64,000 nucleotides of DNA from Bacillota bacterium. Lineage in GTDB: Bacteria; Bacillota; Clostridia; Lachnospirales; Lachnospiraceae. Shown one piece after another: positions 53,155 through 61,443 of the stretch. The notes under the pieces are model-generated. The model was not told the origin of the DNA, ran no database searches, and worked only from the letters and a program-made list of their open reading frames with translations. The first letter of the stretch is position 1. Each line of letters opens with the position of its first letter. Location of the stretch: NCBI GenBank assembly GCA_023399055.1, contig JAEWQV010000034.1, positions 62,001 through 126,000 on the forward strand. The letters are read 5' to 3'. The translations under genes and the position numbers were made by a program.

Positions 53155-53201
53155 GATGAATTAAATTTAATTCACTTGTGATGAATTCGACAATAGAATT
53201 C
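53155..53201 (+). other. Hairpins in rplB-rpsS spacer
   Basis: CAAGATGAATTA pairs with TAATTCACTTG (about 53151-53178), and GAATTC repeats at both ends of a 7-nt loop (about 53183-53201). They sit directly before the rpsS ribosome binding site. Confidence 0.45.
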
Positions 53202-53218
53202 TAAGGAGGTTAGAATAC

Positions 53219-53497
53219 ATGGCTCGTTCACTTAAAAAGGGACCATTTGCTGATGATCATTTATTGAAAAAAGTAGATGCGCTGAATGTGTCTGGTGACA
53301 AAACTGTTATCAAGACCTGGTCACGTCGCTCCACTATTTTCCCACAGATGGTTGGACATACAATCGCTGTTCATGATGGTAAAAAGCATGTACCGGTATA
53401 TGTAACAGAAGATATGGTTGGACATAAGCTCGGTGAGTTTGTTGCAACCAGAACCTATAGAGGTCACGGAAAAGACGAAAAGAAAACAAGAAGATAA
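53219..53497 (+). CDS. rpsS: 30S ribosomal protein S19
   Basis: A 92-residue S19. MARSLKKGPFADDHLLKKV and SRRSTIFPQMVGHTIAVHDGKKHVPVYVTEDMVGHKLGEF are classic. Strong AAGGAGG ribosome binding site. Confidence 0.97.
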   Translation: MARSLKKGPFADDHLLKKVDALNVSGDKTVIKTWSRRSTIFPQMVGHTIAVHDGKKHVPVYVTEDMVGHKLGEFVATRTYRGHGKDEKKTRR

Positions 53498-53529
53498 TGC
53501 GCGAGCATTGAATGGAAGGAGGTTCATCC

Positions 53530-53913
53530 ATGGCGAAAGGACATAGATCCCAGATAAAAAGAGAAAGAAATGAGCAGAAAGATAACAGAGCAAGCGCTAA
53601 GTTATCCTTCACAAGAATTTCAGTTCAGAAAGCTTGTTTCGTTTTAGACGCCATTCGTGGTAAGGATGTACAGACAGCACTTGGTATCTTAGCATACAGC
53701 CCAAGATACGCATCCACAGTAATCGAAAAGTTATTAAAATCAGCTATTGCAAATGCTGAAGTTAAAAATATGGATACTGCGAAGCTTTACATTGATGAAT
53801 GTTTTGCTAACCAGGGACCAATTATGAAAAGAATTAGACCTAGAGCACGAGGCACAGCTTATCGTATAGAGAAGAGAATGTGTCATATAACAGTAGTGCT
53901 TAATGAGAGATAA
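53530..53913 (+). CDS. rplV: 50S ribosomal protein L22
   Basis: A 127-residue L22. Its beta-hairpin lines the exit tunnel (macrolide-resistance site), seen as MKRIRPRARGTAYRIEKRMCHITV. The ATG at 53530 follows AAGGAGG; an earlier ATG lies inside that ribosome binding site region. About ten extra basic N-terminal residues compared with the shortest forms. Confidence 0.96.
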   Translation: MAKGHRSQIKRERNEQKDNRASAKLSFTRISVQKACFVLDAIRGKDVQTALGILAYSPRYASTVIEKLLKSAIANAEVKNMDTAKLYIDECFANQGPIMKRIRPRARGTAYRIEKRMCHITVVLNER

Positions 53914-53924
53914 GGAGGGCAATA

Positions 53925-54584
53925 ATGGGACAAAAGGTTAATCCTCATGGCTTAAGAGTCGGAGTTATCAATGATTGGGACTCCAGATGGTATGCTGAAG
54001 CGGATTTTGCTGATAATCTCGTAGAAGATTACAATATCAGAACATTTCTGAAGAAAAAGTTATACAGCGCAGGAATTTCTAAGATTGAGATTGAAAGAGC
54101 ATCTGACCGTTTAAAAATAATAATCTTTACTGCAAAGCCCGGTGTAGTAATTGGTAGAGCTGGCGCAGAAATTGAAAATTTAAAAGCAGAGATCCAGAAG
54201 TTTACTGATAAGAAGTTAAATCTGGAAATCAAAGAAATCAAAAAACCTGATCTCAATGCACAGTTAGTAGCAGAGAATATCGCTGCACAGCTTGAGAACC
54301 GTATTTCCTTTAGAAGAGCAATGAAGTCAACAATGGCTAGAACCATGAAGTCTGGCGCAAAGGGTATCAAAACCTCCGTTGCAGGTCGTCTTGGTGGAGC
54401 AGATATGGCTCGTACTGAATTCTATAGTGAAGGAACTATTCCGTTACAGACCTTACGTGCTGACATCGATTATGGATTTGCTGAAGCAGATACAACATTT
54501 GGTAAGTTAGGTGTTAAAGTATGGATTTATCACGGTGAAGTACTTCCTGTTAAAGGAGTAAAAGTAGAAGGGAGCGCAAACTAA
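53925..54584 (+). CDS. rpsC: 30S ribosomal protein S3
   Basis: A 219-residue S3 with an N-terminal KH domain (VVIGRAGAEIENLKAEI near 75-90) and a C-terminal domain (GRLGGADMARTEFYSEGTIPLQTLRADIDYG). It lines the mRNA entry channel. TAATG overlap with rplP. Confidence 0.97.
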   Translation: MGQKVNPHGLRVGVINDWDSRWYAEADFADNLVEDYNIRTFLKKKLYSAGISKIEIERASDRLKIIIFTAKPGVVIGRAGAEIENLKAEIQKFTDKKLNLEIKEIKKPDLNAQLVAENIAAQLENRISFRRAMKSTMARTMKSGAKGIKTSVAGRLGGADMARTEFYSEGTIPLQTLRADIDYGFAEADTTFGKLGVKVWIYHGEVLPVKGVKVEGSAN

Positions 54585-55021
54585 TGTTAATGCCTAAAAG
54601 AGTTAAACGCCGTAAGCAATTTCGCGGTAGTATGGCAGGTAAGCCATGTAGAGGCACAACAATTAACCAGGGTGAATTTGGATTAGTTGCTATGGAGCCT
54701 TGCTGGATTAAATCAAACCAGATAGAAGCAGCCCGTATCGCGATGACTCGTTTTACTAAGCGTGGTGGTAAAGTATATATTAAGATATTCCCTGACAAAC
54801 CTGTTACAACTAAACCAGCTGAAACTCGAATGGGTTCTGGTAAAGGTTCCTTAGAGTATTGGGTAGCTGTTGTTAAACCGGGTCGTGTTATGTTTGAAAT
54901 CGGTGGTATTTCTGAAGAAGTTGCAAGAGAAGCTTTACGTCTTGCTATGCATAAATTACCGGTTAAATGCAAGATCGTATCCCGTGCAGACTTAGAAGGC
55001 GGTGAAAACAGTGAAAATTAA
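54584..55021 (+). CDS. rplP: 50S ribosomal protein L16
   Basis: A 145-residue L16 near the A site. MLMPKRVKRRKQFRGSMAG and KGSLEYWVAVVKPGRVMFEIGG are conserved. The start overlaps the rpsC stop; the 3' end overlaps the rpmC start by 11 bases. Confidence 0.97.
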   Translation: MLMPKRVKRRKQFRGSMAGKPCRGTTINQGEFGLVAMEPCWIKSNQIEAARIAMTRFTKRGGKVYIKIFPDKPVTTKPAETRMGSGKGSLEYWVAVVKPGRVMFEIGGISEEVAREALRLAMHKLPVKCKIVSRADLEGGENSEN

Positions 55022-55220
55022 TAAGTATGTAGAAGAATTAAAAGCAAAATCAGCTACAGAATTAAACATTGAATTAGTAGCTGCTAAGAAGGAACTTTTT
55101 AACTTAAGGTTCCAAAATGCAACTAACCAGTTGGATAACACAAGCAGAATTAAGGAAGTAAGAAAAAATATTGCGAGAATTCAGACAGTAATTTCCGAGC
55201 TTTCTAAGGCTTCTAAATAA
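55011..55220 (+). CDS. rpmC: 50S ribosomal protein L29
   Basis: A 69-residue helical L29. The GTG at 55011 is preferred (8 bases after AAGGCGG) over a GTG three codons earlier that overlaps that ribosome binding site. ELKAKSATELNIELVAAKKELFNLRFQNATNQLDN is conserved. The start lies inside the end of rplP, so translation is coupled. Confidence 0.93.
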   Translation: MKINKYVEELKAKSATELNIELVAAKKELFNLRFQNATNQLDNTSRIKEVRKNIARIQTVISELSKASK

Positions 55221-55278
55221 TTAACGATCGGTAGGTTTGCCGCGTGGTTAACCTTCGATCAAAGAAAGGAGTATCGTT

Positions 55279-55533
55279 GTGGAAAGAAATTTAAGAAAAG
55301 TTCGTATCGGCAAAGTTGTAAGCGACAAGATGGATAAGACAATCGTTGTAGCAGTTGTTGATAATGTAAAGCATCCTTTGTATGGCAAAATTGTTAAGAG
55401 AACCTACAAGCTGAAAGCACATGATGAAAACAATGAGTGTAACATCGGAGATAGAGTAAAGGTTATGGAAACAAGACCTTTATCTAAAGATAAGAGATGG
55501 AGACTTGTGGAGATCGTTGAAAAGGCGAAGTAA
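55279..55533 (+). CDS. rpsQ: 30S ribosomal protein S17
   Basis: An 84-residue OB-fold S17. It starts with GTG after GAAAGGAG. RKVRIGKVVSDKMDKTIVV and GDRVKVMETRPLSKDKRWRLVEIVEKAK are conserved. Confidence 0.96.
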   Translation: MERNLRKVRIGKVVSDKMDKTIVVAVVDNVKHPLYGKIVKRTYKLKAHDENNECNIGDRVKVMETRPLSKDKRWRLVEIVEKAK

Positions 55534-55579
55534 TCTCGTATAAAAAGAATTTTATTCCTTAGGGAAACAATAGAAATTC

Positions 55580-55676
55580 TTCGAATTCAAGTTCATTGAT
55601 TATCGCAGGAAGCCATAATGTGGTTCCAGTGTGACTTCAATGAGGAATTCATGGACGAATACGTTATTCTAACGTA
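55580..55676 (+). other. Structured spacer upstream of rplN
   Basis: In a 174-nt gap, GAATTC and TTCATTG (55582-55600) can pair with CAATGA and GAATTC (55638-55650), closing a stem that encloses GGAA.CCA/TGG.TTCC (about 55608-55627). A separate perfect hairpin TACGTTA-TTC-TAACGTA lies at 55660-55676. Spacers of this length and order are unusual inside the spc operon. Confidence 0.5.
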
Positions 55677-55707
55677 GAGTCAGATTACAACTGAAAGGAG
55701 TATTATC

Positions 55708-56076
55708 ATGATACAAGCAGAAACCAGACTTAGAGTTGCCGACAATACCGGTGCGAAAGAGTTACTTTGCATTAGAGTACTTGGCGGATCAACCAGAAGA
55801 TATGCTAATATAGGCGATATCATCGTTGCTGCGGTTAAAGATGCAACACCAGGCGGTGTTGTTAAGAAGGGTGACGTTGTTAAGGCAGTTGTTGTTCGTA
55901 CCGTTAAAGGCGCACGCCGTAAAGATGGTTCTTATATTAGATTTGATGAGAATGCTGCCGTAATTATTAAAGAAGATAAGAATCCGAAGGGAACACGTAT
56001 CTTTGGACCGGTAGCGAGAGAATTAAGAGAGAAACAGTTCATGAAGATCGTTTCTTTAGCACCAGAAGTATTATAG
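55708..56076 (+). CDS. rplN: 50S ribosomal protein L14
   Basis: A 122-residue L14. MIQAETRLRVADNTGAKELLCIRVLGG and GTRIFGPVARELREKQFMKIVSLAPEVL are family hallmarks. Good ribosome binding site GAAAGGAG. Confidence 0.97.
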   Translation: MIQAETRLRVADNTGAKELLCIRVLGGSTRRYANIGDIIVAAVKDATPGGVVKKGDVVKAVVVRTVKGARRKDGSYIRFDENAAVIIKEDKNPKGTRIFGPVARELREKQFMKIVSLAPEVL

Positions 56077-56090
56077 GGAGGTGTCGACGC

Positions 56091-56408
56091 ATGGCTATGA
56101 CCAAGATTAAAAAGAATGATAACGTTCAAGTTATCACTGGAAAGAATAAAGGAAAAGAAGGCAAAGTTATCGCAGTTTTAGACGGCAAAGTAATTGTTGA
56201 AGGTGTTAATACCGTTTCTAAGCACAGCAAAGCAAGCCAGAAGAATCCAAAGGGTGGTATCATCCATCAAGATAATCCAATTGATGCATCAAACGTAATG
56301 TTAGTTCACAAGGGTAAAGCTACCCGAGTTGGTTTCAAGACAATTGAAACAAAAAAGGGACCTAAAAAAGTACGTTTTGCTAAATCAAACGGAGATGTAA
56401 TCGATTAA
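56091..56408 (+). CDS. rplX: 50S ribosomal protein L24
   Basis: A 105-residue KOW-domain L24, an assembly initiator. IKKNDNVQVITGKNKGKEGKVIAV is conserved. Start after GGGAGGTG. Confidence 0.96.
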   Translation: MAMTKIKKNDNVQVITGKNKGKEGKVIAVLDGKVIVEGVNTVSKHSKASQKNPKGGIIHQDNPIDASNVMLVHKGKATRVGFKTIETKKGPKKVRFAKSNGDVID

Positions 56409-56430
56409 TTGAGAAAGGAGGAACATTTCG

Positions 56431-56970
56431 TTGGCTAGATTAAAAGAACAATATTTAAATGAAATAGTAGCCGGCATGACTAAGAAGTTCAGCTATAAGA
56501 ACGTTATGGAAGTGCCGAAGTTAGATAAAATCGTAATCAATATGGGTGTTGGTGAAGCTAAGGATAACGCTAAAGTATTAGAAACTGCACTCAAGGATAT
56601 GGAAATCATTGCTGGTCAAAAACCTGTTACCACAAAGGCAAAGAAATCTGTTGCTAACTTCAAAATCAGAGAAGGTATGGCAATCGGTTGCAAGGTAACC
56701 TTAAGAGGCGAGAAGATGTATGAGTTTGCTGATCGTTTGATCAACTTATCCTTACCTCGTGTACGTGACTTTAGAGGTGTTAATCCTAACGCATTTGATG
56801 GTAGAGGTAATTACTCCCTTGGTATCAAGGAGCAGGTAATTTTCCCTGAAATTGAATACGATAAGATTGACAAAGTTAGAGGTATGGACATTATCTTTGT
56901 TACTACCGCTAAGACTGATGAAGAGGCACGTGAACTGTTAACACAATTTGGTATGCCATTTAAAAAATAG
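56431..56970 (+). CDS. rplE: 50S ribosomal protein L5
   Basis: A 179-residue L5, which binds 5S rRNA. KLDKIVINMGVGEA and RDFRGVNPNAFDGRGNYSLGIKEQ are conserved. It starts with TTG, 9 bases after AGGAGG. No alternative ATG exists upstream in frame near the ribosome binding site. Confidence 0.96.
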   Translation: MARLKEQYLNEIVAGMTKKFSYKNVMEVPKLDKIVINMGVGEAKDNAKVLETALKDMEIIAGQKPVTTKAKKSVANFKIREGMAIGCKVTLRGEKMYEFADRLINLSLPRVRDFRGVNPNAFDGRGNYSLGIKEQVIFPEIEYDKIDKVRGMDIIFVTTAKTDEEARELLTQFGMPFKK

Positions 56971-56983
56971 AGGAGGTATTTCC

Positions 56984-57169
56984 ATGGCTAAAACGTCAAT
57001 GAAAGTTAAACAACAACGTACGCAGAAATTCTCCACTAGAGAATATAATCGTTGCAGAATTTGTGGTCGTCCGCATGCATATTTAAGAAAATACGGAATC
57101 TGCAGAATTTGTTTTCGTGAATTAGCGTACAAAGGTCAGATACCAGGCGTAAAGAAAGCAAGCTGGTAA
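56984..57169 (+). CDS. rpsN: 30S ribosomal protein S14 type Z
   Basis: A 61-residue zinc-binding S14. CRICGRPHAYLRKYGICRICFRELA holds the four zinc Cys. The ATG at 56984 follows AGGAGG; an earlier in-frame ATG lies within rplE and has no support. Confidence 0.97.
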   Translation: MAKTSMKVKQQRTQKFSTREYNRCRICGRPHAYLRKYGICRICFRELAYKGQIPGVKKASW

Positions 57170-57193
57170 AAGTTAAGAAAGGAGGCAAATGAA

Positions 57194-57595
57194 ATGACAA
57201 TGACTGATCCCATTGCAGATATGCTTACGAGAATTCGTAATGCAAATACTGCGAAGCATGATACAGTAGATATCCCTGCTTCAAAGATGAAAATTGCTAT
57301 TGCCGACATCCTCGTAAAAGAAGGTTACATCAAGAAATACGAAGTTGAGGAAGTTGAGAATTTTAAAACAATCCATGTTACTTTAAAATATGGTAAAGAT
57401 AAAAACGTTAAGATAATCACTGGTATTAAGAGAATTTCTAAACCAGGTCTTCGTGTTTATGCTAACAGAGACAACATGCCAAAGGTTCTTGGAGGTTTAG
57501 GTGTAGCTATTATTTCTACAAATAAGGGCGTTATCACTGATAAAGAAGCAAGAGCATTAAACGTAGGCGGAGAAGTACTCGCATTCGTTTGGTAA
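57194..57595 (+). CDS. rpsH: 30S ribosomal protein S8
   Basis: A 133-residue S8, a primary 16S-binding protein and the spc-operon repressor in E. coli. TMTDPIADMLTRIRNAN and KEARALNVGGEVLAFVW are conserved. AAAGGAGG precedes the ATG. Confidence 0.97.
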   Translation: MTMTDPIADMLTRIRNANTAKHDTVDIPASKMKIAIADILVKEGYIKKYEVEEVENFKTIHVTLKYGKDKNVKIITGIKRISKPGLRVYANRDNMPKVLGGLGVAIISTNKGVITDKEARALNVGGEVLAFVW

Positions 57596-57600
57596 AAAGC

Positions 57601-57700
57601 GATTGACTATTTCATAGTCAATCACTCGGCAAAATCACTCGGCTGAGTGATTTCGCAGGGTTACGATAAAGAAACACAGATGAACTGGTAAACCAGTTCA
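57601..57700 (+). other. Three perfect hairpins between rpsH and rplF
   Basis: H1 GATTGACTA/TAGTCAATC (57601-57623), H2 AAATCACTC/GAGTGATTT (57632-57653) and H3 TGAACTGGT/ACCAGTTCA (57681-57700) are 9-bp uninterrupted stems. AATCACTCGGC occurs twice (57620-57630 and 57633-57643), so the 3' arm of H2 can choose between two partners, one of which would open H1. No T-run follows, so regulation would be translational or by processing. Confidence 0.6.
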
Positions 57701-57728
57701 ACTGTCATAAATCATAGGAGGTGCGGGC

Positions 57729-58271
57729 ATGTCACGTATAGGAAGAATGCCTATCGCTATTCCTGCAGGCGTAACTGTAGAAGTAGCAGAAAATAATAAA
57801 GTGACCGTTAAAGGTCCTAAGGGAACACTTGAACGTGTGTTACCAATTGAGATGTCAATCAAAGTAGAAGGTAGCGAAGTAGTAGTTACCAGACCAAATG
57901 ATTTAAAGAAAATGAAAGCTTTACATGGTCTTACAAGAACTTTAGTAGCTAATATGGTAGTTGGTGTTACAGAAGGATATACAAAGATCCTTGAAATCAA
58001 CGGTGTTGGTTACAGAGCAGCTAAGGCTGGTAAAGAGTTGACTTTAACCTTGGGTTATTCTCATCCAGTAGTTATGGTTGATCCAGAAGGTCTTGAGTCA
58101 ACTATGGAAGGTCAGAATAAGATTATTGTTAAAGGTATTGATAAAGAAAAGGTTGGCCAATACGCCGCTGAAATCAGAGCAAAGAGAGCTCCTGAACCTT
58201 ACAAGGGCAAAGGTATCAAGTATTCTGATGAGGTTATTAGACGTAAGGTTGGTAAGACCGGTAAGAAATAA
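57729..58271 (+). CDS. rplF: 50S ribosomal protein L6
   Basis: A 180-residue L6 at the factor-binding site. MSRIGRMPIAIPAGV opens it, and the C-terminal EPYKGKGIKYSDEVIRRKVGKTGKK is conserved. AGGAGGTG precedes the ATG. Confidence 0.97.
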   Translation: MSRIGRMPIAIPAGVTVEVAENNKVTVKGPKGTLERVLPIEMSIKVEGSEVVVTRPNDLKKMKALHGLTRTLVANMVVGVTEGYTKILEINGVGYRAAKAGKELTLTLGYSHPVVMVDPEGLESTMEGQNKIIVKGIDKEKVGQYAAEIRAKRAPEPYKGKGIKYSDEVIRRKVGKTGKK

Positions 58272-58288
58272 GGGAGGAGTGAAATTAC

Positions 58289-58657
58289 ATGGTTAGTAAA
58301 CAATCAAGATCTGAAATTCGTGTTAAAAAACATTTGAAATTACGTAATCGTTTCACAGGTACTCCTGAGAGACCGCGTTTAGCTGTATTTAGAAGCAACA
58401 ACCATATGTATGCACAGGTAATTGATGATACAGTTGGCATGACGTTAGTAGCAGCCTCCACACTTGAGAAAGATGTTAAGGCTGAACTTGCAAAGACCAA
58501 TGATGTAGCAGCAGCAGCTTACTTAGGTACTGTAATTGCAAAGAAAGCATTGGAAAAAGGTATTAAGGCTGTTGTCTTTGATAGAGGTGGCTTCATATAT
58601 CAAGGGAAAGTAAAAGCATTGGCAGATGCAGCCCGCGCGGCTGGTCTGGAATTCTAA
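58289..58657 (+). CDS. rplR: 50S ribosomal protein L18
   Basis: A 122-residue L18, binding 5S rRNA with L5. RFTGTPERPRLAVFRSNNHMYAQVIDD and VVFDRGGFIYQGKVKALADAARAAGLEF are conserved. GGGAGGAG is the ribosome binding site. Confidence 0.97.
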   Translation: MVSKQSRSEIRVKKHLKLRNRFTGTPERPRLAVFRSNNHMYAQVIDDTVGMTLVAASTLEKDVKAELAKTNDVAAAAYLGTVIAKKALEKGIKAVVFDRGGFIYQGKVKALADAARAAGLEF

Positions 58658-58673
58658 GCAAGGAGGAGAATAC

Positions 58674-59183
58674 ATGAAACGTACAATCGTTGATACCAAT
58701 CAACTGGAATTAGAAGATAAAGTAGTATCAATTAAGCGTGTAACTAAGGTTGTAAAAGGTGGACGTAACTTTAGATTTACAGCATTAGTTGTTGTTGGTG
58801 ACAAGAACGGACACGTTGGTGCTGGTCTCGGAAAAGCTACAGAAATTCCTGAAGCTATCCGTAAGGGTAAAGAAGATGCGATTAAGAAATTAATCACTCT
58901 TCCAATTGATGAGAATGGTAGTGTACCACATGACTTTATCGGTAAGTTTGGAAGCGCACACGTATTACTTAAGCGTGCTCCTGAAGGTACTGGTATTATC
59001 GCTGGTGGTCCTGCACGTAACGTGCTTGAACTTGCTGGTTTAAAGAATATCCGTACAAAGTCACTTGGCTCCAATAATAAGCAGAATGTAGTTCTTGCTA
59101 CAATTGAAGGCTTAAGCCAGTTAAAGACTCCTGAAGAAGTTGCTAAACTTCGTGGTATTTCTGTAGAGCAGTTATTACAATAA
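58674..59183 (+). CDS. rpsE: 30S ribosomal protein S5
   Basis: A 169-residue S5. EDKVVSIKRVTKVVKGGRNFRFTALVVVGDKNGHVG is the double-stranded RNA-binding-like domain. The ATG at 58674 follows AAGGAGGAG; earlier in-frame codons overlap rplR. Confidence 0.97.
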   Translation: MKRTIVDTNQLELEDKVVSIKRVTKVVKGGRNFRFTALVVVGDKNGHVGAGLGKATEIPEAIRKGKEDAIKKLITLPIDENGSVPHDFIGKFGSAHVLLKRAPEGTGIIAGGPARNVLELAGLKNIRTKSLGSNNKQNVVLATIEGLSQLKTPEEVAKLRGISVEQLLQ

Positions 59184-59264
59184 TCATTGCGGTAGCGCAA
59201 AATTTCATGGCTGGTGAATCGAGAATTAGCAAGGTTCACCTTGATAAAAATGGAGGTGTCAGAA

Positions 59265-59447
59265 ATGGCAGGTAAATTAAAAGTTACACTAGTGAAATCT
59301 ACCATCGGTGCCATTCCGAAGCATAAAGCAACCGTTACGGCGTTAGGTTTAAAGAAACCTCATTGGACCGTTGAAATGCCGGATAATGCTGCTGTTAGAG
59401 GAATGCTTGATCAGGTAAAACACTTAATTAAGGTAGAAGAAATATAA
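59265..59447 (+). CDS. rpmD: 50S ribosomal protein L30
   Basis: A 60-residue L30. MAGKLKVTLVKSTIGAIPKHKATV with GLKKPHWTVEMPDNAAVRGML is typical. The ATG at 59265 follows GGAGGTG. An upstream in-frame ATG adds non-conserved residues. Confidence 0.95.
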   Translation: MAGKLKVTLVKSTIGAIPKHKATVTALGLKKPHWTVEMPDNAAVRGMLDQVKHLIKVEEI

Positions 59448-59472
59448 TTGCTTAAAAAAGGAGGTGCACGAC

Positions 59473-59913
59473 ATGAATTTATCAGAATTGAAACCCGCAG
59501 TTGGTTCCAAACAAAGCGATAACTTCAGAAAAGGACGTGGTCATGGTTCAGGTAACGGCAAAACTGCTGGTTACGGACACAAGGGCCAGAAAGCTCGTTC
59601 CGGAGCTCCTAGACCTGGATTTGAAGGCGGTCAGATGCCTTTATACAGAAGAATTCCGAAGCGTGGTTTTACAAATAGAAATACAAAAATTATTGTTGCA
59701 TTAAACGTAGATGTATTAAACAGATTTGAGGACGGTTCTATTGTTACAGTTGATTCTTTATTAGAAGCAGGAATTATCAAAAACCCTAGAGATGGTGTAA
59801 AGATTCTTGGTCACGGCGAATTAACAAAGAAACTTGATGTCAAAGTTAATGCTTTTAGCGCAGGTGCAACGGAAAAGATACAAGCTCTTGGTGGAAATGC
59901 TGAGGTGGTATAA
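59473..59913 (+). CDS. rplO: 50S ribosomal protein L15
   Basis: A 146-residue L15. MNLSELKPAVGSK, RKGRGHGSGNGKTAGYGHKGQKAR and GFEGGQMPLYRRIPKRGF are conserved. Start after AGGAGGTG. The stop overlaps the secY start (TAATG). Confidence 0.96.
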   Translation: MNLSELKPAVGSKQSDNFRKGRGHGSGNGKTAGYGHKGQKARSGAPRPGFEGGQMPLYRRIPKRGFTNRNTKIIVALNVDVLNRFEDGSIVTVDSLLEAGIIKNPRDGVKILGHGELTKKLDVKVNAFSAGATEKIQALGGNAEVV

Positions 59914-61235
59914 TGTTCAAAACACTGCGAAATGCTTTTAAAGTTAAGGATATTAGAGACAGGCTGATTTATACTATAATTGCTCTTTTAGTAGTAAGAG
60001 TGGGAACTTTGCTTCCTGCTCCTGCTATTAGCAAGGATTATACCAATCAATTTTTAAACTCAGATGCTTTAGGCTTCTTTAATAGTTTGACTGGTGGCGG
60101 CTTTACAAGAATGTCTATTTTCGCACTAAGTATTACACCTTATATTACAGCTTCCATTATTGTTCAGCTGTTAACTATTGCTGTTCCTAAGTTGGAAGAG
60201 ATGCATAAAGAAGGTGAAGATGGCAAGAAGAAGCTAAACGAACTTACCAGATATTTAACTGCGGCTTTAGCAATTATTGAAGGTGCGGCATTTGCAATTG
60301 GTTTTGGTGGTTCCAATGCTTTAGAAGGTGGATTAACCTTTACAAACTTTGTTGTTATCGTTGCTGCTTTTACAGCAGGATCTGTCTTCTTAATGTGGAT
60401 TGGTGAAAGAATAACAATTAATGGTATTGGTAATGGTATCTCCATTATTCTTGCAACAAATATTATTTCCCGTGTACCATCTGATTTTATTAATATTTAT
60501 CAAACCTATATTCAGGGTAAATCAGTTGTACAAGGTATCCTTGTAGTCCTTGTAGTATTGTTAGTAACGATTGCATCTATTATCTTTGTAATTCTATTAC
60601 AGAATGCAGAGAGAAAGATTCCTGTTACCTATGCGAAAAAGGTACAAGGAAGAAAAATGGTTGGTGGACAAACCTCTCATATACCTTTAAAGGTTAATAC
60701 AGCAGGTGTTATCCCTGTCATTTTCTCAAGCTCCTTAATGTCATTTCCAATTGTTATTGCTGCTTTCTTCCAGGTAACCCCTGCAAGAGAACATTTCTGG
60801 CCTAAGGTGTTAAAGGTTTTAGATCAGAATAGTTGGTTTGATATTAGTTCCTGGGGTGATTTTAAATACTCAATTGGTGTACTTATTTATATTGCACTTA
60901 CTGTTTTCTTTGCATACTTCTATACATCAATTACTTTTAATCCGATTGAAGTATCAAATAATATGAAGAAGCAGGGTGGCTTTATCCCAGGAATTCGTCC
61001 TGGTAAGCCAACAACAGAGTATTTAACAAGAGTTCTTAATAATATAATCTTTATCGGTGCGATTGGTTTATCAGGCGTATGTCTTATTACACTCGTATCA
61101 CAAGGTGTATTAAATATGAACTTTACCTTTGGTGGCACTTCCATCATCATTGTTGTAGGTGTTGTCATTGAAACATTAAAACAAATCGAATCTCAATTAT
61201 TGGTTCGCCATTATAAGGGATTCTTAAACGACTAA
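59913..61235 (+). CDS. secY: Preprotein translocase subunit SecY
   Basis: A 440-residue protein-conducting channel with ten transmembrane helices. The conserved cytoplasmic loops AERKIPVTYAKKVQGRKMVGGQTSHIPLKVN and GGFIPGIRPGKPTTEYL are present. Coupled to rplO by a one-base overlap, as in most spc operons. Confidence 0.97.
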   Translation: MFKTLRNAFKVKDIRDRLIYTIIALLVVRVGTLLPAPAISKDYTNQFLNSDALGFFNSLTGGGFTRMSIFALSITPYITASIIVQLLTIAVPKLEEMHKEGEDGKKKLNELTRYLTAALAIIEGAAFAIGFGGSNALEGGLTFTNFVVIVAAFTAGSVFLMWIGERITINGIGNGISIILATNIISRVPSDFINIYQTYIQGKSVVQGILVVLVVLLVTIASIIFVILLQNAERKIPVTYAKKVQGRKMVGGQTSHIPLKVNTAGVIPVIFSSSLMSFPIVIAAFFQVTPAREHFWPKVLKVLDQNSWFDISSWGDFKYSIGVLIYIALTVFFAYFYTSITFNPIEVSNNMKKQGGFIPGIRPGKPTTEYLTRVLNNIIFIGAIGLSGVCLITLVSQGVLNMNFTFGGTSIIIVVGVVIETLKQIESQLLVRHYKGFLND

Positions 61236-61242
61236 TAACATT

Positions 61243-61297
61243 CCGTTGTAAATGTGGGCCAGGAATTATAATAATAACTGGCTCATGTTTGCAACGG
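61243..61297 (+). other. Long hairpin after secY
   Basis: CCGTTGTAAATGTGGGCCAG (61243-61262) pairs with CTGGCTCATGTTTGCAACGG (61278-61297) as a stem of nearly 20 bp with several G-U pairs and a 15-nt AT loop. No T-run follows. A smaller TGGCGT/ACGCCA hairpin lies just before the adk ribosome binding site (about 61414-61429). Confidence 0.6.
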
Positions 61298-61443
61298 GAT
61301 ATTGTTGTTGGTTTTATTAGACTAAGCTGTATAAGAACAGGAGAGAAGAGTGAAAGAAAAATCTTTCATTCGGAAACAGCCTGTTTAACAGCCTCTTTCA
61401 TCACACTTTGAGATGGCGTAGAACGCCATAATGGAGGTTAAAC

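Noticed and set aside
58700..59314. A 204-codon minus-strand frame across rpsE
   Set aside because: It is antisense to a highly conserved ribosomal gene with no ribosome binding site or family match.
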